A stretch of DNA of 64,000 nt. Origin: Brucella grignonensis. GTDB taxonomy: Bacteria; Pseudomonadota; Alphaproteobacteria; Rhizobiales; Rhizobiaceae. Below are positions 44,088 to 54,209 of this stretch, piece after piece. The notes under the pieces are model-generated. The model was not told the DNA's origin and did not search any database. It saw only the letters and a program-made list of their open reading frames with translations. Location: NCBI RefSeq assembly GCF_002252505.1, contig NZ_NNRL01000163.1, forward strand, positions 253,981 to 317,980, given 5' to 3'. Position numbers and translations under genes: made by a program. Each line of letters begins with the position of its first letter. The stretch's first letter is position 1.

Positions 44088-45923
44088 TCAATCCGGCAAC
44101 TTCCGGACCGCACCCTTGGCAGCACTGGTTGCCATCGAAGCATAAGCCTTCAGCGCGGTGGAAATCTTGCGCTTGCGCTCTTCAAGCGGTTTCCAGCCCG
44201 CTGCATCCTGCTCGGCGCGGCGTTCTGCCAGCGTTGCATCATCAACAGCCAGATGGATCTTGCGGTTCGGAATGTCGATATCGATGATATCGCCTTCGCG
44301 CACCAGCCCGATCGTGCCGCCTTCGGCTGCTTCCGGCGAAACGTGACCAATCGAGAGGCCTGAAGAGCCGCCCGAGAAACGTCCGTCAGTGATCAGCGCG
44401 CAAGCCTTACCCAGACCCTTCGACTTCAGATAGCTGGTCGGATAGAGCATTTCCTGCATGCCAGGGCCGCCACGTGGACCTTCATAGCGGATCAGCACAA
44501 TGTCGCCAGCCTTGATCTTGCCATTCAGAATGCCGAGTACTGCGGTATCCTGACTTTCAAAGATGCGGGCAGGGCCGGAGAATTTCAGGATGGAGTCGTC
44601 CACGCCAGCCGTCTTCACGATGCAGCCGTCTTCGGCCAGATTGCCGTAAAGCACGGCCAGACCGCCATCCTGACTGAAGGCATGTTCCTTGGAGCGGATG
44701 ACGCCTTTTTCACGGTCGGTATCGACGCTGTCAAAGCGTCGTTCCTGAGAGAAGGCAACCTGCGTCGGCACGCCACCGGGTGCAGCCGAATAGAACTTGT
44801 GCACCATGTCGCTGTTGGTGCGGGTCACGTCCCAATGATCGAGCGCCTTGGCAACCGTTTCGCTGTGCACGGTCGGCAGATCGGTATTGATCAGGCCTGC
44901 CTTGTCGAGCTGACCGAGAATGCCCATGATGCCGCCTGCGCGGTGCACATCTTCCATGTGAACGGTATTGTTGGCAGGCGCGACCTTGCAGAGCACCGGC
45001 ACGCGGCGCGACAGACGGTCGATGTCGGCCATAGTGAAGTCGATCTCGGCTTCCTGTGCGGCTGCAAGCAGATGCAGAACCGTATTGGTCGAACCGCCCA
45101 TGGCTATGTCGAGTGTCATGGCGTTTTCAAAAGCCGGGAAGCTTGCAATCGAGCGCGGCAGCACGCTTTCGTCGTCCTGCTCGTAATAACGGCGGGCGAG
45201 GTCAACGACCAGATGACCGGCTTCCACGAAGAGGCGCTTGCGGTCGGCATGGGTTGCTAGTGTCGAGCCATTGCCCGGCAGCGACAGGCCGAGAGCTTCG
45301 GTGAGGCAGTTCATAGAGTTTGCGGTGAACATGCCAGAGCACGAGCCACAGGTAGGACAGGCGGAGCGCTCAATCGCCTTGACCTGATCGTCGGTGTAGC
45401 TGTCATCGGCTGCTGCAACCATCGCGTCGACGAGGTCGAGCTTCTTGACCTGATCGTCCCAGACGACCTTGCCTGCTTCCATTGGTCCGCCGGAAACGAA
45501 CACGACCGGGATATTGAGGCGGAGTGCTGCCATCAGCATACCGGGAGTGATCTTGTCGCAATTGGAAATGCAGACCATCGCATCGGCGCAATGGGCATTG
45601 ACCATATATTCGACCGAGTCGGCGATGAGTTCACGCGACGGCAGCGAATAGAGCATGCCGTCATGGCCCATGGCGATACCGTCATCGACCGCAATGGTGT
45701 TGAATTCTTTTGCCACGCCGCCAGCGCTTTCAATTTCGCGCGCGACGAGCTGGCCGAGGTCCTTGAGGTGCACATGACCGGGCACGAACTGGGTGAACGA
45801 GTTCACCACGGCAATAATCGGCTTGCCGAAATCCTCATCTTTCATGCCGGTGGCGCGCCATAGGCCGCGCGCGCCGGCCATGTTGCGACCGTGGGTGGTT
45901 GTACGCGAACGATAAGGAGGCAT
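44088..45923 (-). CDS. ilvD: Dihydroxy-acid dehydratase
   Basis: 611 residues. Cluster cysteines in [12 protein letters not shown] and [26 protein letters not shown] and the C-terminal [18 protein letters not shown]. It dehydrates 2,3-dihydroxy-acids in valine, isoleucine and CoA precursor synthesis, using an Fe-S cluster and Mg. The ATG at 45923 has AAAGG 7 bases upstream; a GTG at 45941 is an alternative. Single gene. Confidence 0.97.
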   Translation of the reverse strand: MPPYRSRTTTHGRNMAGARGLWRATGMKDEDFGKPIIAVVNSFTQFVPGHVHLKDLGQLVAREIESAGGVAKEFNTIAVDDGIAMGHDGMLYSLPSRELIADSVEYMVNAHCADAMVCISNCDKITPGMLMAALRLNIPVVFVSGGPMEAGKVVWDDQVKKLDLVDAMVAAADDSYTDDQVKAIERSACPTCGSCSGMFTANSMNCLTEALGLSLPGNGSTLATHADRKRLFVEAGHLVVDLARRYYEQDDESVLPRSIASFPAFENAMTLDIAMGGSTNTVLHLLAAAQEAEIDFTMADIDRLSRRVPVLCKVAPANNTVHMEDVHRAGGIMGILGQLDKAGLINTDLPTVHSETVAKALDHWDVTRTNSDMVHKFYSAAPGGVPTQVAFSQERRFDSVDTDREKGVIRSKEHAFSQDGGLAVLYGNLAEDGCIVKTAGVDDSILKFSGPARIFESQDTAVLGILNGKIKAGDIVLIRYEGPRGGPGMQEMLYPTSYLKSKGLGKACALITDGRFSGGSSGLSIGHVSPEAAEGGTIGLVREGDIIDIDIPNRKIHLAVDDATLAERRAEQDAAGWKPLEERKRKISTALKAYASMATSAAKGAVRKLPD

Positions 45924-45982
45924 TTTCAAACCTTTTAGCACTATTTCAGAGTGAACCTCGCCCTTTAAATAGGGTCGAAATG

Positions 45983-46050
45983 CGCTCTATTCTACTTTGT
46001 TGACGCACATCTTATCCGAAAACTGCTTCACACTTTTCGGGATGCACTAA
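45983..46050. repeat. Partial palindromic intergenic repeat, reverse orientation
   Basis: GCTCTATTCTACTTTGTTGA then the GCACATCTTATCCG, AACTGCTTCACACTTTTCGG and GATGCACTAA blocks. The left terminal hairpin is reduced. The remainder of the gap to 46255 carries no recognised feature apart from the ilvD promoter side. Confidence 0.65.
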
Positions 46051-46255
46051 GCTGTGATGCCGGTATGGCAGAACCATTTCCGCAGAGCAAAGCGCAAATT
46101 GCCCCAGCGCTTGCACCGGTCGCGATCCTTTATGGACATTGCGTTCAGCGGAAAAGTTCAGGCGTGCAACAGCAATTGCAGGCACCGACAGGATCAATCT
46201 AGCATATTATTGTTATAATGCAAAAGATTTAAAGCTTTAAACGTAAGGAAATTTC

Positions 46256-46708
46256 TTAAAGCTCATTTGTTGCAGAAGCCATGGCGCTATCGAGCAGTGC
46301 GTTGGCTGTCTTCATGCGCTGCTCTGCTGCCAAACGAAATTCTTGCGGCAACCGGTCGGGATGGTTTTGCGCCGCAAACCGACGGCGCAGCTGTTGAAGC
46401 TCTGCCCGTTTCATTTCGGGCCGCAGATTAAGTTCTCTGCGAATGGACGCTGGGGATTGGCTTTCCATGCGCTTTGCAAGTTCGCGCATTTCGCGATCAA
46501 GCTTGCCCTGATCAGTTTCAAAATCCTGAAAATCGAACTGTGGGACTGTTTTTTCCGTCGGATAAGTCCCGTTTGAAGCTGGACTGAACCCGGCGGAAAA
46601 CACTGCGGATGCGAGACTATCAGTCAGGCGTGATGGACGATCAGCGCTGTCGCGCTCTGCTTCAGCTTCTTTCAGCACGGTTGCGAAATCGGGGAAGCTG
46701 TGACGCAT
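46256..46708 (-). CDS. J-domain-like protein, coupled to receiver gene
   Basis: 150 residues. The C-terminal 60 residues resemble a short J domain: LQQLRRRFAAQNHPDRLPQE with the HPD tripeptide, then AEQRMKTANALLDSAM. The N-terminal 85 residues are of low complexity and unknown. Its ATG shares one base with the stop of the receiver-domain gene. No signal peptide. It could recruit DnaK to a client, but this is inferred from the HPD motif only. Confidence 0.6.
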   Translation of the reverse strand: MRHSFPDFATVLKEAEAERDSADRPSRLTDSLASAVFSAGFSPASNGTYPTEKTVPQFDFQDFETDQGKLDREMRELAKRMESQSPASIRRELNLRPEMKRAELQQLRRRFAAQNHPDRLPQEFRLAAEQRMKTANALLDSAMASATNEL

Positions 46709-47091
46709 CAGACGCGTTGAGCCATATTGGGTGTAAATGCCGAAGCCAGCGCCCTTGTCAGTACATAAGGCGGAACGGGCTTCTGAAAGATCGGCATCTC
46801 CGGATAGCGTGTCGCGAGATGAGCAGGCAGTCCACCGCCAGTGTGAATGACCACGAAAATGTTTCTGCTTTTCAGCCTATCAAGAATGGGTTCCAGATCA
46901 CCATCAGCCAGATTGACGTCGAGAATGGCTGCATCGACATCCTGCCGATTTATAATGTCTATGGCCTGCTTTACGGTTCCCACGGGGCCGACAACCGTTC
47001 CGTTGGCATCTTCCACAGTGGCGGCCACGTCGAGGGCGACAAAAATTTCGTCCTCCACGACCAGTACGCGCCTATGTTCAAGATTATCCAT
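46708..47091 (-). CDS. Single-domain response regulator receiver
   Basis: 127 residues. REC fold with the acidic pair in VVEDEIFVAL, phosphoacceptor D58 in AAILDVNLADG, a switch Thr position VIHTGG and conserved Lys in IFQKPV. No output domain. The kinase gene is not adjacent. It overlaps the J-domain-like gene. Confidence 0.85.
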   Translation of the reverse strand: MDNLEHRRVLVVEDEIFVALDVAATVEDANGTVVGPVGTVKQAIDIINRQDVDAAILDVNLADGDLEPILDRLKSRNIFVVIHTGGGLPAHLATRYPEMPIFQKPVPPYVLTRALASAFTPNMAQRV

Positions 47092-47288
47092 CTTCTTTTC
47101 CAGTGTCGCTTTCGATCTAATCTTTCGTAAAGCCCATTTGGGCGGGCTAACATAGAGTCAATGCGCAAGGACACAGGGAGGTTCCCTGAATGATCAGGAT
47201 AATAGACTAATGGTGAATCAAATCTTTACCGCGCAGCCATTTGAGGCGTTGAGACGGGCGGATCGGATTCGGCCAGATCAAACTCATT

Positions 47289-47525
47289 CTAAAACGCGGT
47301 AAATGTAAGGGTCGTCAGCGAACGCACGATATTTGGAATGTTCAGCACGTTTTCGTTGATGAATTTGCCGATATCGTCACCTTCCGCGACATAGATTTTG
47401 GCAAGGAGATCATATTCGCCACTGGTCGAATAGAGCTCCGATACGATTTCACGCTGATAGAGCGTGTCCGCAACCTCATAAGTCTTGCCGGGCGTACATT
47501 GCAGTTGCAGGAAAACGGGCTTCAT
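47289..47525 (-). CDS. Stand-alone Lrp/AsnC ligand-binding (RAM) domain protein
   Basis: 78 residues, MKPVFLQLQCTPGKTYEVAD, YSTSGEYDLLAKIYV, NIPNIVRSLTTLTF. This is the RAM domain of Lrp/AsnC regulators without the HTH. Such proteins may bind amino acids and interact with full-length Lrp paralogues. Monocistronic; flanks of about 200 bases on either side have no recognised features. Confidence 0.85.
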   Translation of the reverse strand: MKPVFLQLQCTPGKTYEVADTLYQREIVSELYSTSGEYDLLAKIYVAEGDDIGKFINENVLNIPNIVRSLTTLTFTAF

Positions 47526-47768
47526 ATCTCTTCCTTTCGCGGCAAACCGCTCGTTGGCCGCCGGCTGACCACTGGCTAATTGTCAACTTGGCCATACGGC
47601 TAGACCGCCGATTGCGTTTGCAGGTTTCAAGCACGGGCGGATATGTGAAATCAAGAGCGTTTCACCAGAATAGTCTGTGTTTCTATTGCCATTCTAATTT
47701 ACTGAATTGTGTTTTTAATTAGGGGAGGCGATAAGAGTCACTGACAGTTAAAATAAGATAAGAATTAT

Positions 47769-48899
47769 ATGCTCTATGTACTACCAGCCGTTCTGCTCCT
47801 GTTTTCACTGGCCTTCGTTGTTGTCTGGGCTGTAGATAAGCTGCGTCGCTATCTTTTATGGTGCGCGTTGTGCTTTCTCTGCATTGGCTTGGCCATGCTC
47901 GCCCAGCTTGTCGACATACCCGTCGATGATGGCCAGAACACGATGCTGACTGCCACAATCTATGTGCTTGGCACTTTGGCCGGCGGGCATGGGATTCTGC
48001 GTCGATCGGGTCTTGGTTTGCCGCTTTGGTTCGGTGTTGCAAGCCTTGTGCTGATCCTCGGCGGCATTATCTATTTTCTCTATCCCCATCCAAGCCTGCT
48101 CGGTCGGGTATATGTACTCAATCTCGGGCTCGCATGTGTGATGCTGGGTATTGTCTGGTATCTGCGGAGCCTCGTTTATGGTTCTCCCGCCGACAAGCTC
48201 ATTTTCGGCATGTTGGTTCTTGTGGCAGTCCAGTTTTTTCCGCGCACATTGCTGACGGCGCATTCCATTGTCAGTGAAGATACGCCGGTTGATTTTGCCT
48301 TCACGCCTTTCTGGCAATGGACGGTTTTCTCAACGGCGGTCGCAGCGGTCATTGCCGGGCTGGTGCTTTTTGCAGCAGCGGGCGCTGATCGGTTCGATGA
48401 ACTAGCTCACGAGCGCGATAGCGATCCCCTTACAGGACTTCTCAACCGTCGTGGGTTGGAAACACGCATGCTGGACATGGAGCGCAGCAATATTTCCGGT
48501 TGGATCGTGGCTTGTGACATCGATTATTTCAAAACGATCAACGATGTTTATGGGCATGCAACGGGTGACGCTGTTCTGCAAGAATTTGCAGATGTTTTGC
48601 GATCTTGTCTAAGAAGCCGTGATTTGACGGCACGTACGGGTGGTGAGGAGTTTATTCTTTATCTCGATGACATGACGTCGGATGCTGCCTTTGCGCTGGT
48701 CGAGACTATCCGGAAAAGCATCACAACCTACGAGTTTTCTCGTCTTTCAGATAGTGTGAACGTTACGTGCAGCTTTGGTGTTGTCAGGCTTCGTCACAAG
48801 GATGATCTCTGGCAAGCCGTGGAGCGAGCCGACAAGATTCTTTATGCTGCCAAAGAAGCGGGTCGTGATCGAACTTTGTTTGAAGAGAATTTTTCCTGA
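47769..48899 (+). CDS. Membrane diguanylate cyclase (GGDEF)
   Basis: 376 residues. Six hydrophobic segments in the first ~200 residues (for example LYVLPAVLLLFSLAFVVVWA), then a GGDEF domain: DPLTGLLNRRGLETR, CDIDYFKTINDVYGHATGD and the active site ARTGGEEFILYL. An RxxD inhibitory site (RSRD) lies five residues before GGEEF. It is predicted to synthesise c-di-GMP from two GTP and to be feedback-inhibited. No EAL domain. The input ligand is unknown. Confidence 0.9.
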   Translation: MLYVLPAVLLLFSLAFVVVWAVDKLRRYLLWCALCFLCIGLAMLAQLVDIPVDDGQNTMLTATIYVLGTLAGGHGILRRSGLGLPLWFGVASLVLILGGIIYFLYPHPSLLGRVYVLNLGLACVMLGIVWYLRSLVYGSPADKLIFGMLVLVAVQFFPRTLLTAHSIVSEDTPVDFAFTPFWQWTVFSTAVAAVIAGLVLFAAAGADRFDELAHERDSDPLTGLLNRRGLETRMLDMERSNISGWIVACDIDYFKTINDVYGHATGDAVLQEFADVLRSCLRSRDLTARTGGEEFILYLDDMTSDAAFALVETIRKSITTYEFSRLSDSVNVTCSFGVVRLRHKDDLWQAVERADKILYAAKEAGRDRTLFEENFS

Positions 48900-49024
48900 C
48901 TATACGGAGCGATCTTGTGGGGATGAAGGCTTATAAAATTGCCGTGATGGTCGACAAGCCGACGCAAAGAGATGCTACTAAACCTCTTTCTTAAATTCAT
49001 ACGAAGCGAGTTAGCCGAAACCCC

Positions 49025-49456
49025 ATGAAGTTTTTATCTGCTTTGATGTCGAATTCTTTCGGCGCTCACCTTTTATCGTTTGCCATTTTGTCCGTCGTCG
49101 TTTCTGTGAGCGCACCGTCCATGGCCATGACAGCACTCGAAAAGGCGCAGCTTGAAAAACTCGATCCTGCAACGCGTCTTGAGCAGCGCTGCGATGTCGA
49201 GGCGATGGAGCGGATCAGCCGAGATGAGAGAAAGTTTTCGGTCGACAAGGTTCTAGCCTATGCTTTTACCGATCCTGTCGCGGGAAAGAATAGCATTCAG
49301 GCTGACGGTGCTGCCTTCCGCAGCCGTGAGCATTGGTATAAGCTTGCTTTCGTCTGCAAGACGGACAATGAGCACATCAACGTCGTGTCATTCCATTATG
49401 ATATTGGCGATGAAGTTCCACAGGAACAGTGGGACAAACATTATCTTGTCCCCTGA
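49025..49456 (+). CDS. DUF930 secreted protein
   Basis: 143 residues. A signal peptide (ILSVVVSVSAPSMA) precedes the DUF930 domain: LEKLDPATRLEQRCDVEAME, KVLAYAFTDPV, GAAFRSREHWYKLAFVC. Two Cys (QRCD and FVCK) could form a disulfide. Function unknown. It is convergent with the MliC-like gene. Confidence 0.85.
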   Translation: MKFLSALMSNSFGAHLLSFAILSVVVSVSAPSMAMTALEKAQLEKLDPATRLEQRCDVEAMERISRDERKFSVDKVLAYAFTDPVAGKNSIQADGAAFRSREHWYKLAFVCKTDNEHINVVSFHYDIGDEVPQEQWDKHYLVP

Positions 49457-49468
49457 TCGTTGGGATCG

Positions 49469-49843
49469 CTATTGTTCACTATCATCAGCACGACAGGCTG
49501 AAAGCAGTGTCACTTCTTTGGCTGAATCGTCGGCTTCGAGATGGCTTAAAATGCCCTGTCCGTCTTTTTCAGCCCAGCGATAGCTGTCCTGTTCATCCAT
49601 GGCGACGTATTTTTTGAGAGCGTCGTGCCATTGCAGCGCGACCAATTTGCCTTCTGCGTCAAGCACAGCGAAAGCTGGCTCCTCGCCTGCATGAATATAG
49701 GTGACGGGAACGACAACGCCGCGTTCACAGACATAGTCTACGCGAATAACAGAGTCCCGATTTATCGTCTGCGCCAGACCGGGACTTGTCATGAGAACAG
49801 CCATGACGAATGCGATACCCGCATTGAATAGACTTTTTTGCAT
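49469..49843 (-). CDS. MliC/PliC-like periplasmic lysozyme-inhibitor-fold protein
   Basis: 124 residues. Signal peptide to about residue 24 (VLMTSPGLAQ). The mature part shows the MliC pattern: VDYVCERGVVVPVTY, FAVLDAEGKLVALQW, SYRWAEKDGQGILSH and KEVTLLSAC with the paired Cys. The family inhibits c-type lysozyme through a Ser/Lys loop; the inhibitor loop cannot be confirmed by eye. The ATG at 49843 has AGAGAGG upstream; a GTG two codons earlier is possible. Confidence 0.7.
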   Translation of the reverse strand: MQKSLFNAGIAFVMAVLMTSPGLAQTINRDSVIRVDYVCERGVVVPVTYIHAGEEPAFAVLDAEGKLVALQWHDALKKYVAMDEQDSYRWAEKDGQGILSHLEADDSAKEVTLLSACRADDSEQ

Positions 49844-49899
49844 AATCACCTCTCTGTCGCCTTCGCTGGGGTCAGTCTGTGAAAGCTATCCTCACGTTT

Positions 49900-50002
49900 T
49901 AGAGCGCGTTTCGATCTGATTGGATCAGATCGGCGATCTAATCATTTGCTTTTATGCGCATCTTTCCCGAAAACCGTTTCATACTTTTCGGGATGCGCTC
50001 TA
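49900..50002. repeat. Palindromic intergenic repeat, reverse orientation
   Basis: TAGAGCGCGTTTCGATCTGA then a hairpin with GATCAGATCGGCGATCTAAT, the GCGCATCTTTCCCG, AACCGTTTCATACTTTTCGG and GATGCGCTCTAA blocks. Close to 34677-34776. Confidence 0.8.
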
Positions 50003-50310
50003 ATATAGCGACAATTCATTTCGAAATATGAAACTGTGTTTGCCGTAACCAGCTTGGCGATGCGTAGCGAAAAAACTCTTAAAATTTGAATTTTATACGG
50101 GAACCGAATCCATCTTCGTCCGTTATAACTCTGCTGGTCGTTAGATCGGCCGGGACCCGGAGTAAATTTGCCCCCGCAATCCCAACCCGGGTCCCACTTT
50201 TAAGGGGCAGAATGATCATTCCCGAATTTATTGGGATTGCTCGGTCTTTTTACAGCCGTTTATATTGATGAAATTAAAAAGAATTCATATTGAATACCGG
50301 TGATTTCCGT
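50003..50310. other. AT-rich intergenic region with a 9-bp inverted repeat
   Basis: No gene seen. GGGACCCGG (50152-50160) and CCGGGTCCC (50187-50195) are perfect 9-bp arms around a 26-base AT/C-rich loop; the sequence after it (ACTTTTAAGG) is not a proper terminator tail. The rest is AT-rich and may hold the promoter of the YdcF gene. Confidence 0.45.
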
Positions 50311-51147
50311 ATGACGATTAATATTATTATTGCCTTTGTTATTGTTGGATTACTCTCGTTGAAATTCAAACGATGCAAGACTGGCTTTTTATTATTAGGC
50401 TTTGGTGCCGTTTTATATAGCGCAATTGCTTCTGCAATTCTCCCCGATTATCTGATGAGCCGCCTGCAATCATCCTATTCATCGAAATTGCAGACGCCGC
50501 TTGAAGACAATATTGCCTTCATCATCTTCGGCATGGGAACCCAGACGGTCGATGTACAGGGGCGGAATGTGGTCGAGCCGCTTGCCTTCTCTTACGGGCC
50601 AATCTTGACGGCGGTTGCCATGAACCGTCAGTGTGTCGAGCTGAGTCTCAGCTGCAAATTTATCGTCAGCGGTGCCGATGTGGCTGGAACGGGTGTTTCC
50701 GAGGCCGCGTCGATTGCCAAACAGTTGGAAAAGGCCGGTGTCGATCCGGCTTCCATCCTGCTTGACGAAAAGAGCCGCAACAGCTGGCAGAATGCCAGGA
50801 ACACGGCGGCAAACCTGCGCCAGATCAGACCGACGAAGGTTGTTCTGTTGCAAGCTGCGCCGATGATGAAGCGCGATCTTCTTTATCTTGCGCATTTCGG
50901 CGTGAAGCCCGAGCCGGTCGCTGCCGGTTATCTGACCGGATCGCAAACCAATATGTCTTCGGCAGGCCTGTATTTCCTGGTGACTGATCTGGCGCTTCAC
51001 GAGGAAATCGGCGTCTGGCGCTATACGTTCTACAATTTTATGGGCTGGAACGAGCCGAAGCAGCCTCCGCTCGAACTGGGGCAGGCCACGAGTGGTCAGC
51101 CTGCCGCTGGAACGGTGCCGGTTGCCGTGCCCACGCTGGCCCAATGA
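50311..51147 (+). CDS. YdcF/ElyC-family (DUF218) membrane protein
   Basis: 278 residues. Two N-terminal membrane helices (about 3-20 and 28-48), then the DUF218 domain: FIIFGMGTQTVDVQGRNVVE, CKFIVSGADVAGTG, ILLDEKSRNSWQNARNTAAN with the conserved Arg/Asn, and a proline-rich tail. Related proteins (SanA, ElyC) affect envelope integrity and undecaprenyl-phosphate metabolism. The start at ATG 50311 is preferred over TTG 50290. The first ~60 codons are AT-rich compared with the rest. Confidence 0.8.
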   Translation: MTINIIIAFVIVGLLSLKFKRCKTGFLLLGFGAVLYSAIASAILPDYLMSRLQSSYSSKLQTPLEDNIAFIIFGMGTQTVDVQGRNVVEPLAFSYGPILTAVAMNRQCVELSLSCKFIVSGADVAGTGVSEAASIAKQLEKAGVDPASILLDEKSRNSWQNARNTAANLRQIRPTKVVLLQAAPMMKRDLLYLAHFGVKPEPVAAGYLTGSQTNMSSAGLYFLVTDLALHEEIGVWRYTFYNFMGWNEPKQPPLELGQATSGQPAAGTVPVAVPTLAQ

Positions 51148-51319
51148 GTTGATGATACTATTGCTGGCATGTTTCGACATGCCGATGGAAAAAATATCCC
51201 CGAATTATCCCGCAAAGCGAGTAGATTTTTCGAAGTCGTTTCAAATAACGACAGACTTGTGGCATCCTGTCTTCAATGAGCTCTGATACTGTCTTGGCCA
51301 ATGAAACATGGAGGCGGTC

Positions 51320-52348
51320 ATGAAGATATCGAGATTTTCGCTCACTTTGGCAGCAGTGGTCGCTGTGGCTTCGCTGACCGGGACGGTTCAGGCAAGTTTT
51401 GCCGATCAGACGCTTTTGAATGTATCTTATGATCCGACGCGCGAGCTTTACAAGGATTACAACGCGGCCTTTGCAAAACACTGGAAGGATCAGACTGGCG
51501 AAAATCTGACCATCCGCGTTTCCCATGGCGGTTCGGGCAAGCAGGCACGCTCCGTCATTGACGGCGTCAAGGCTGATGTCGTGACACTTGCGTTGGAAAG
51601 CGATATTGACGCGATTGTCGAACATTCCGGTAAAATCGACAAGGATTGGCGCAAACGCCTCCCGGATAATTCCTCACCCTATACCTCCACGATTGTTTTC
51701 CTTGTGCGTAAAGGCAATCCCAAGACCATCAAGGATTGGGGTGATCTGGTAAAGGATGGCGTCGAGGTCATTACGCCAAACCCGAAAACTTCGGGCGGTG
51801 CACGCTGGAACTATCTGGCGGCCTGGGCGTGGGCCTATAAGGAATATGGCGGCGATGAAGCCAAGATAAAGGATTATATCGGCGAATTGTTCCGCCATGT
51901 GCCGGTGCTCGATACAGGTGCACGCGGTTCGACCACGACCTTCGTGCAACGCCAGCTTGGCGATGTGCTGCTGGCTTGGGAAAACGAAGCCTATCTTTCG
52001 ATCGCTGAATTCGGTGAAGATGCTTTTGACATTGTGGTTCCGCCTCAGTCCATCCTCGCAGAACCACCCGTGGCGCTGGTCGATAAGAATGCCGATGAAA
52101 ACGGAACCCGCAAGGTTGCCGAGGCCTATCTCGAATATCTCTATTCGCCCGAAGGTCAGGCGCTTGCATCCAAGCATTTTTACCGTCCATCCAAGCCGGA
52201 CGTCGTGCCTGCTGACCAGAAGCGCGAGTTTCCGCAATTGCAGCTTGTGACGATTGATGATCCAATCTTTGGCGGATGGGCCAAAGCGCAGCCTTATCAC
52301 TTCGGCGATGGCGGTACATTCGACCAGATCTACAAGCCTGCGAAGTAA
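51320..52348 (+). CDS. sbp: Periplasmic sulfate-binding protein
   Basis: 342 residues. Signal peptide ([21 protein letters not shown]). Sulfate-binding motifs: [34 protein letters not shown] and [13 protein letters not shown], plus the C-terminal [10 protein letters not shown]. It delivers sulfate/thiosulfate to CysTW. The ATG at 51320 has GGAGG 5 bases upstream; the upstream ATG at 51308 contains that site. First gene of sbp-cysT-cysW-cysA. Confidence 0.95.
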   Translation: MKISRFSLTLAAVVAVASLTGTVQASFADQTLLNVSYDPTRELYKDYNAAFAKHWKDQTGENLTIRVSHGGSGKQARSVIDGVKADVVTLALESDIDAIVEHSGKIDKDWRKRLPDNSSPYTSTIVFLVRKGNPKTIKDWGDLVKDGVEVITPNPKTSGGARWNYLAAWAWAYKEYGGDEAKIKDYIGELFRHVPVLDTGARGSTTTFVQRQLGDVLLAWENEAYLSIAEFGEDAFDIVVPPQSILAEPPVALVDKNADENGTRKVAEAYLEYLYSPEGQALASKHFYRPSKPDVVPADQKREFPQLQLVTIDDPIFGGWAKAQPYHFGDGGTFDQIYKPAK

Positions 52349-52416
52349 ATCCACTCGTGGTCTGATTCCGATAGGATGCAGTCACACGAAAGATCAATAA
52401 AAGGGAACAAATATTG

Positions 52417-53283
52417 ATGTCTTCGCGCCCTGCACCGGTCAGAGCAGGGTGGCATTTCAGAAAACCGAGTGTCATTCCGGGCTTCGGACTGACGCTCGGT
52501 TTTAGTGTCGCCTACTTGACTCTTCTTATTCTTATTCCGCTTGCGGCTCTCGTGCTGCGCTCGACCGATGTCGGGCTGTCGGGTTTTTGGCGTATCGTCA
52601 CCGATGAACGCACCATAAGAGCGCTTGAAACCAGCTTTGGCACAGCCTTCATTGCAGCGCTTGTCAACGTTGTGTTTGGCGTGATCCTGGCCTGGGTGCT
52701 GGTGCGCTATCGCTTTCCGGGGCGACGGTTCATTGATGCAATCGTGGATATTCCGTTTGCACTTCCAACGGCTGTTGCCGGTATTGCGCTCGCTTCAATC
52801 TATGCACCCAATGGCTGGATCGGCAGCTTGCTGGCCCCATTTAATATTCGGATCGCTTTTTCGCGCGCAGGCATCGTTGTGGCGTTGATCTTCATCGGCC
52901 TGCCATTCGTGGTACGCACAGTGCAGCCCATTATGGAAGAAATCAGCCGTGAGGTTGAGGAAGCTGCAGCAACCCTTGGCGCGTCGCGTTTCCAGACAAT
53001 CTGGCGGGTGCTTCTGCCAAGTTTGCAGCCAGCGATTCTCACTGGCTTCGCACTCGCTTTCGCACGCGGGGTTGGTGAATATGGTTCCGTGATCTTCATC
53101 GCGGGCAACACACCCTATGTGTCGGAAATCGCGCCCTTGCTGATCGTCATCAGGCTTGAAGAATATGATTATGCCGGAGCGACCGCGCTTGCGACCGTGA
53201 TGCTGGCGCTTTCATTTGCCATGTTGCTGTTCATCAATCTGATCCAGTCCTGGACGAGAAAGAAGTATGGCTATGGCGAATGA
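52417..53283 (+). CDS. cysT: Sulfate ABC transporter permease CysT
   Basis: 288 residues. Six membrane helices and the permease EAA loop EEAAATLGASRFQTIWRVLLP. An ATG at 52417 is chosen (a TTG precedes). The C-terminus overlaps cysW by 17 bases. Forms the inner-membrane channel with CysW. Confidence 0.94.
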   Translation: MSSRPAPVRAGWHFRKPSVIPGFGLTLGFSVAYLTLLILIPLAALVLRSTDVGLSGFWRIVTDERTIRALETSFGTAFIAALVNVVFGVILAWVLVRYRFPGRRFIDAIVDIPFALPTAVAGIALASIYAPNGWIGSLLAPFNIRIAFSRAGIVVALIFIGLPFVVRTVQPIMEEISREVEEAAATLGASRFQTIWRVLLPSLQPAILTGFALAFARGVGEYGSVIFIAGNTPYVSEIAPLLIVIRLEEYDYAGATALATVMLALSFAMLLFINLIQSWTRKKYGYGE

Positions 53284-54136
53284 CATAACAACTTCGATGC
53301 GCAGTGCCGTGACGGAAAGTCTGCCGACGCGGCTCCTTTTGATTGGCATAGCGCTGGTGTTTCTGGCGCTCTTCCTCATTCTGCCGGTGGTCGCAGTTTT
53401 TGTCGAAGCCTTCCGTAAGGGAACGGAAGAGTATCTTACTGCGCTTGTTGAGCCGGATGCCTGGGCAGCAATCAGGTTGACCTTGTTGGTTGCGGCAATA
53501 TCCGTGCCCGTCAATCTGGTGTTTGGTGTCGCCGCTGCTTGGGCAATTGCCAAGTTCGAGTTCAAAGGTAAAGCCGTTCTGACAACCTTGATTGACCTGC
53601 CATTTTCGATATCGCCGGTTATTTCCGGTCTTGTTTTTGTGTTGCTGTTTGCAAGTCATGGACTGCTTGGACCATGGTTATCGAGCCATAATATCCAGAT
53701 ACTCTTTGCGGTGCCTGGTATCGTGCTGGCAACACTCTTTGTGACATTTCCATTTGTGGCGCGCGAACTCATTCCGCTGATGCAGGAACAGGGAAGCGGT
53801 GATGAAGAAGCCGCAATTTCTTTGGGGGCAAATGGCTGGCAAACCTTCCGTTATGTCACCTTGCCCAACATCAAATGGGGGCTTCTCTACGGCGTTTTGC
53901 TCTGTAATGCGCGGGCGATGGGCGAGTTTGGCGCAGTTTCTGTGGTGTCGGGCCATATTCGTGGTCTTACCAATACAATGCCGCTGCATGTCGAAATCCT
54001 CTACAATGAGTACAATTTCGTCGCAGCATTTGCCGTCGCCTCACTGCTGGCACTTCTTGCTCTCGTGACCTTGGCACTAAAAGCATTTCTTGAACTGCGT
54101 TACGGTGATGAACTGGCTGGCAGTAACGGTCATTAA
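53267..54136 (+). CDS. cysW: Sulfate ABC transporter permease CysW
   Basis: 289 residues. Six membrane helices, LPFSISPVISGLVFVLLF and the EAA loop DEEAAISLGANGWQTFRYVTLP. CysW-specific C-terminal region GHIRGLTNTMPLHVEILYNE. A second ATG at 53273 is possible. Partner of CysT. Confidence 0.94.
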   Translation: MAMANDITTSMRSAVTESLPTRLLLIGIALVFLALFLILPVVAVFVEAFRKGTEEYLTALVEPDAWAAIRLTLLVAAISVPVNLVFGVAAAWAIAKFEFKGKAVLTTLIDLPFSISPVISGLVFVLLFASHGLLGPWLSSHNIQILFAVPGIVLATLFVTFPFVARELIPLMQEQGSGDEEAAISLGANGWQTFRYVTLPNIKWGLLYGVLLCNARAMGEFGAVSVVSGHIRGLTNTMPLHVEILYNEYNFVAAFAVASLLALLALVTLALKAFLELRYGDELAGSNGH

Positions 54137-54209
54137 CAACTAACTTATATACGAGAATAAGCCGCCCAAGCTTTGTTTTGGCAGTTGGCGGTAGGGGAAA
54201 GGACTGGGA

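Noticed and set aside
50152-50195. Possible tRNA or attachment-site remnant
   Set aside because: The arms do not make a tRNA shape, and no integrase or duplicated end is present.
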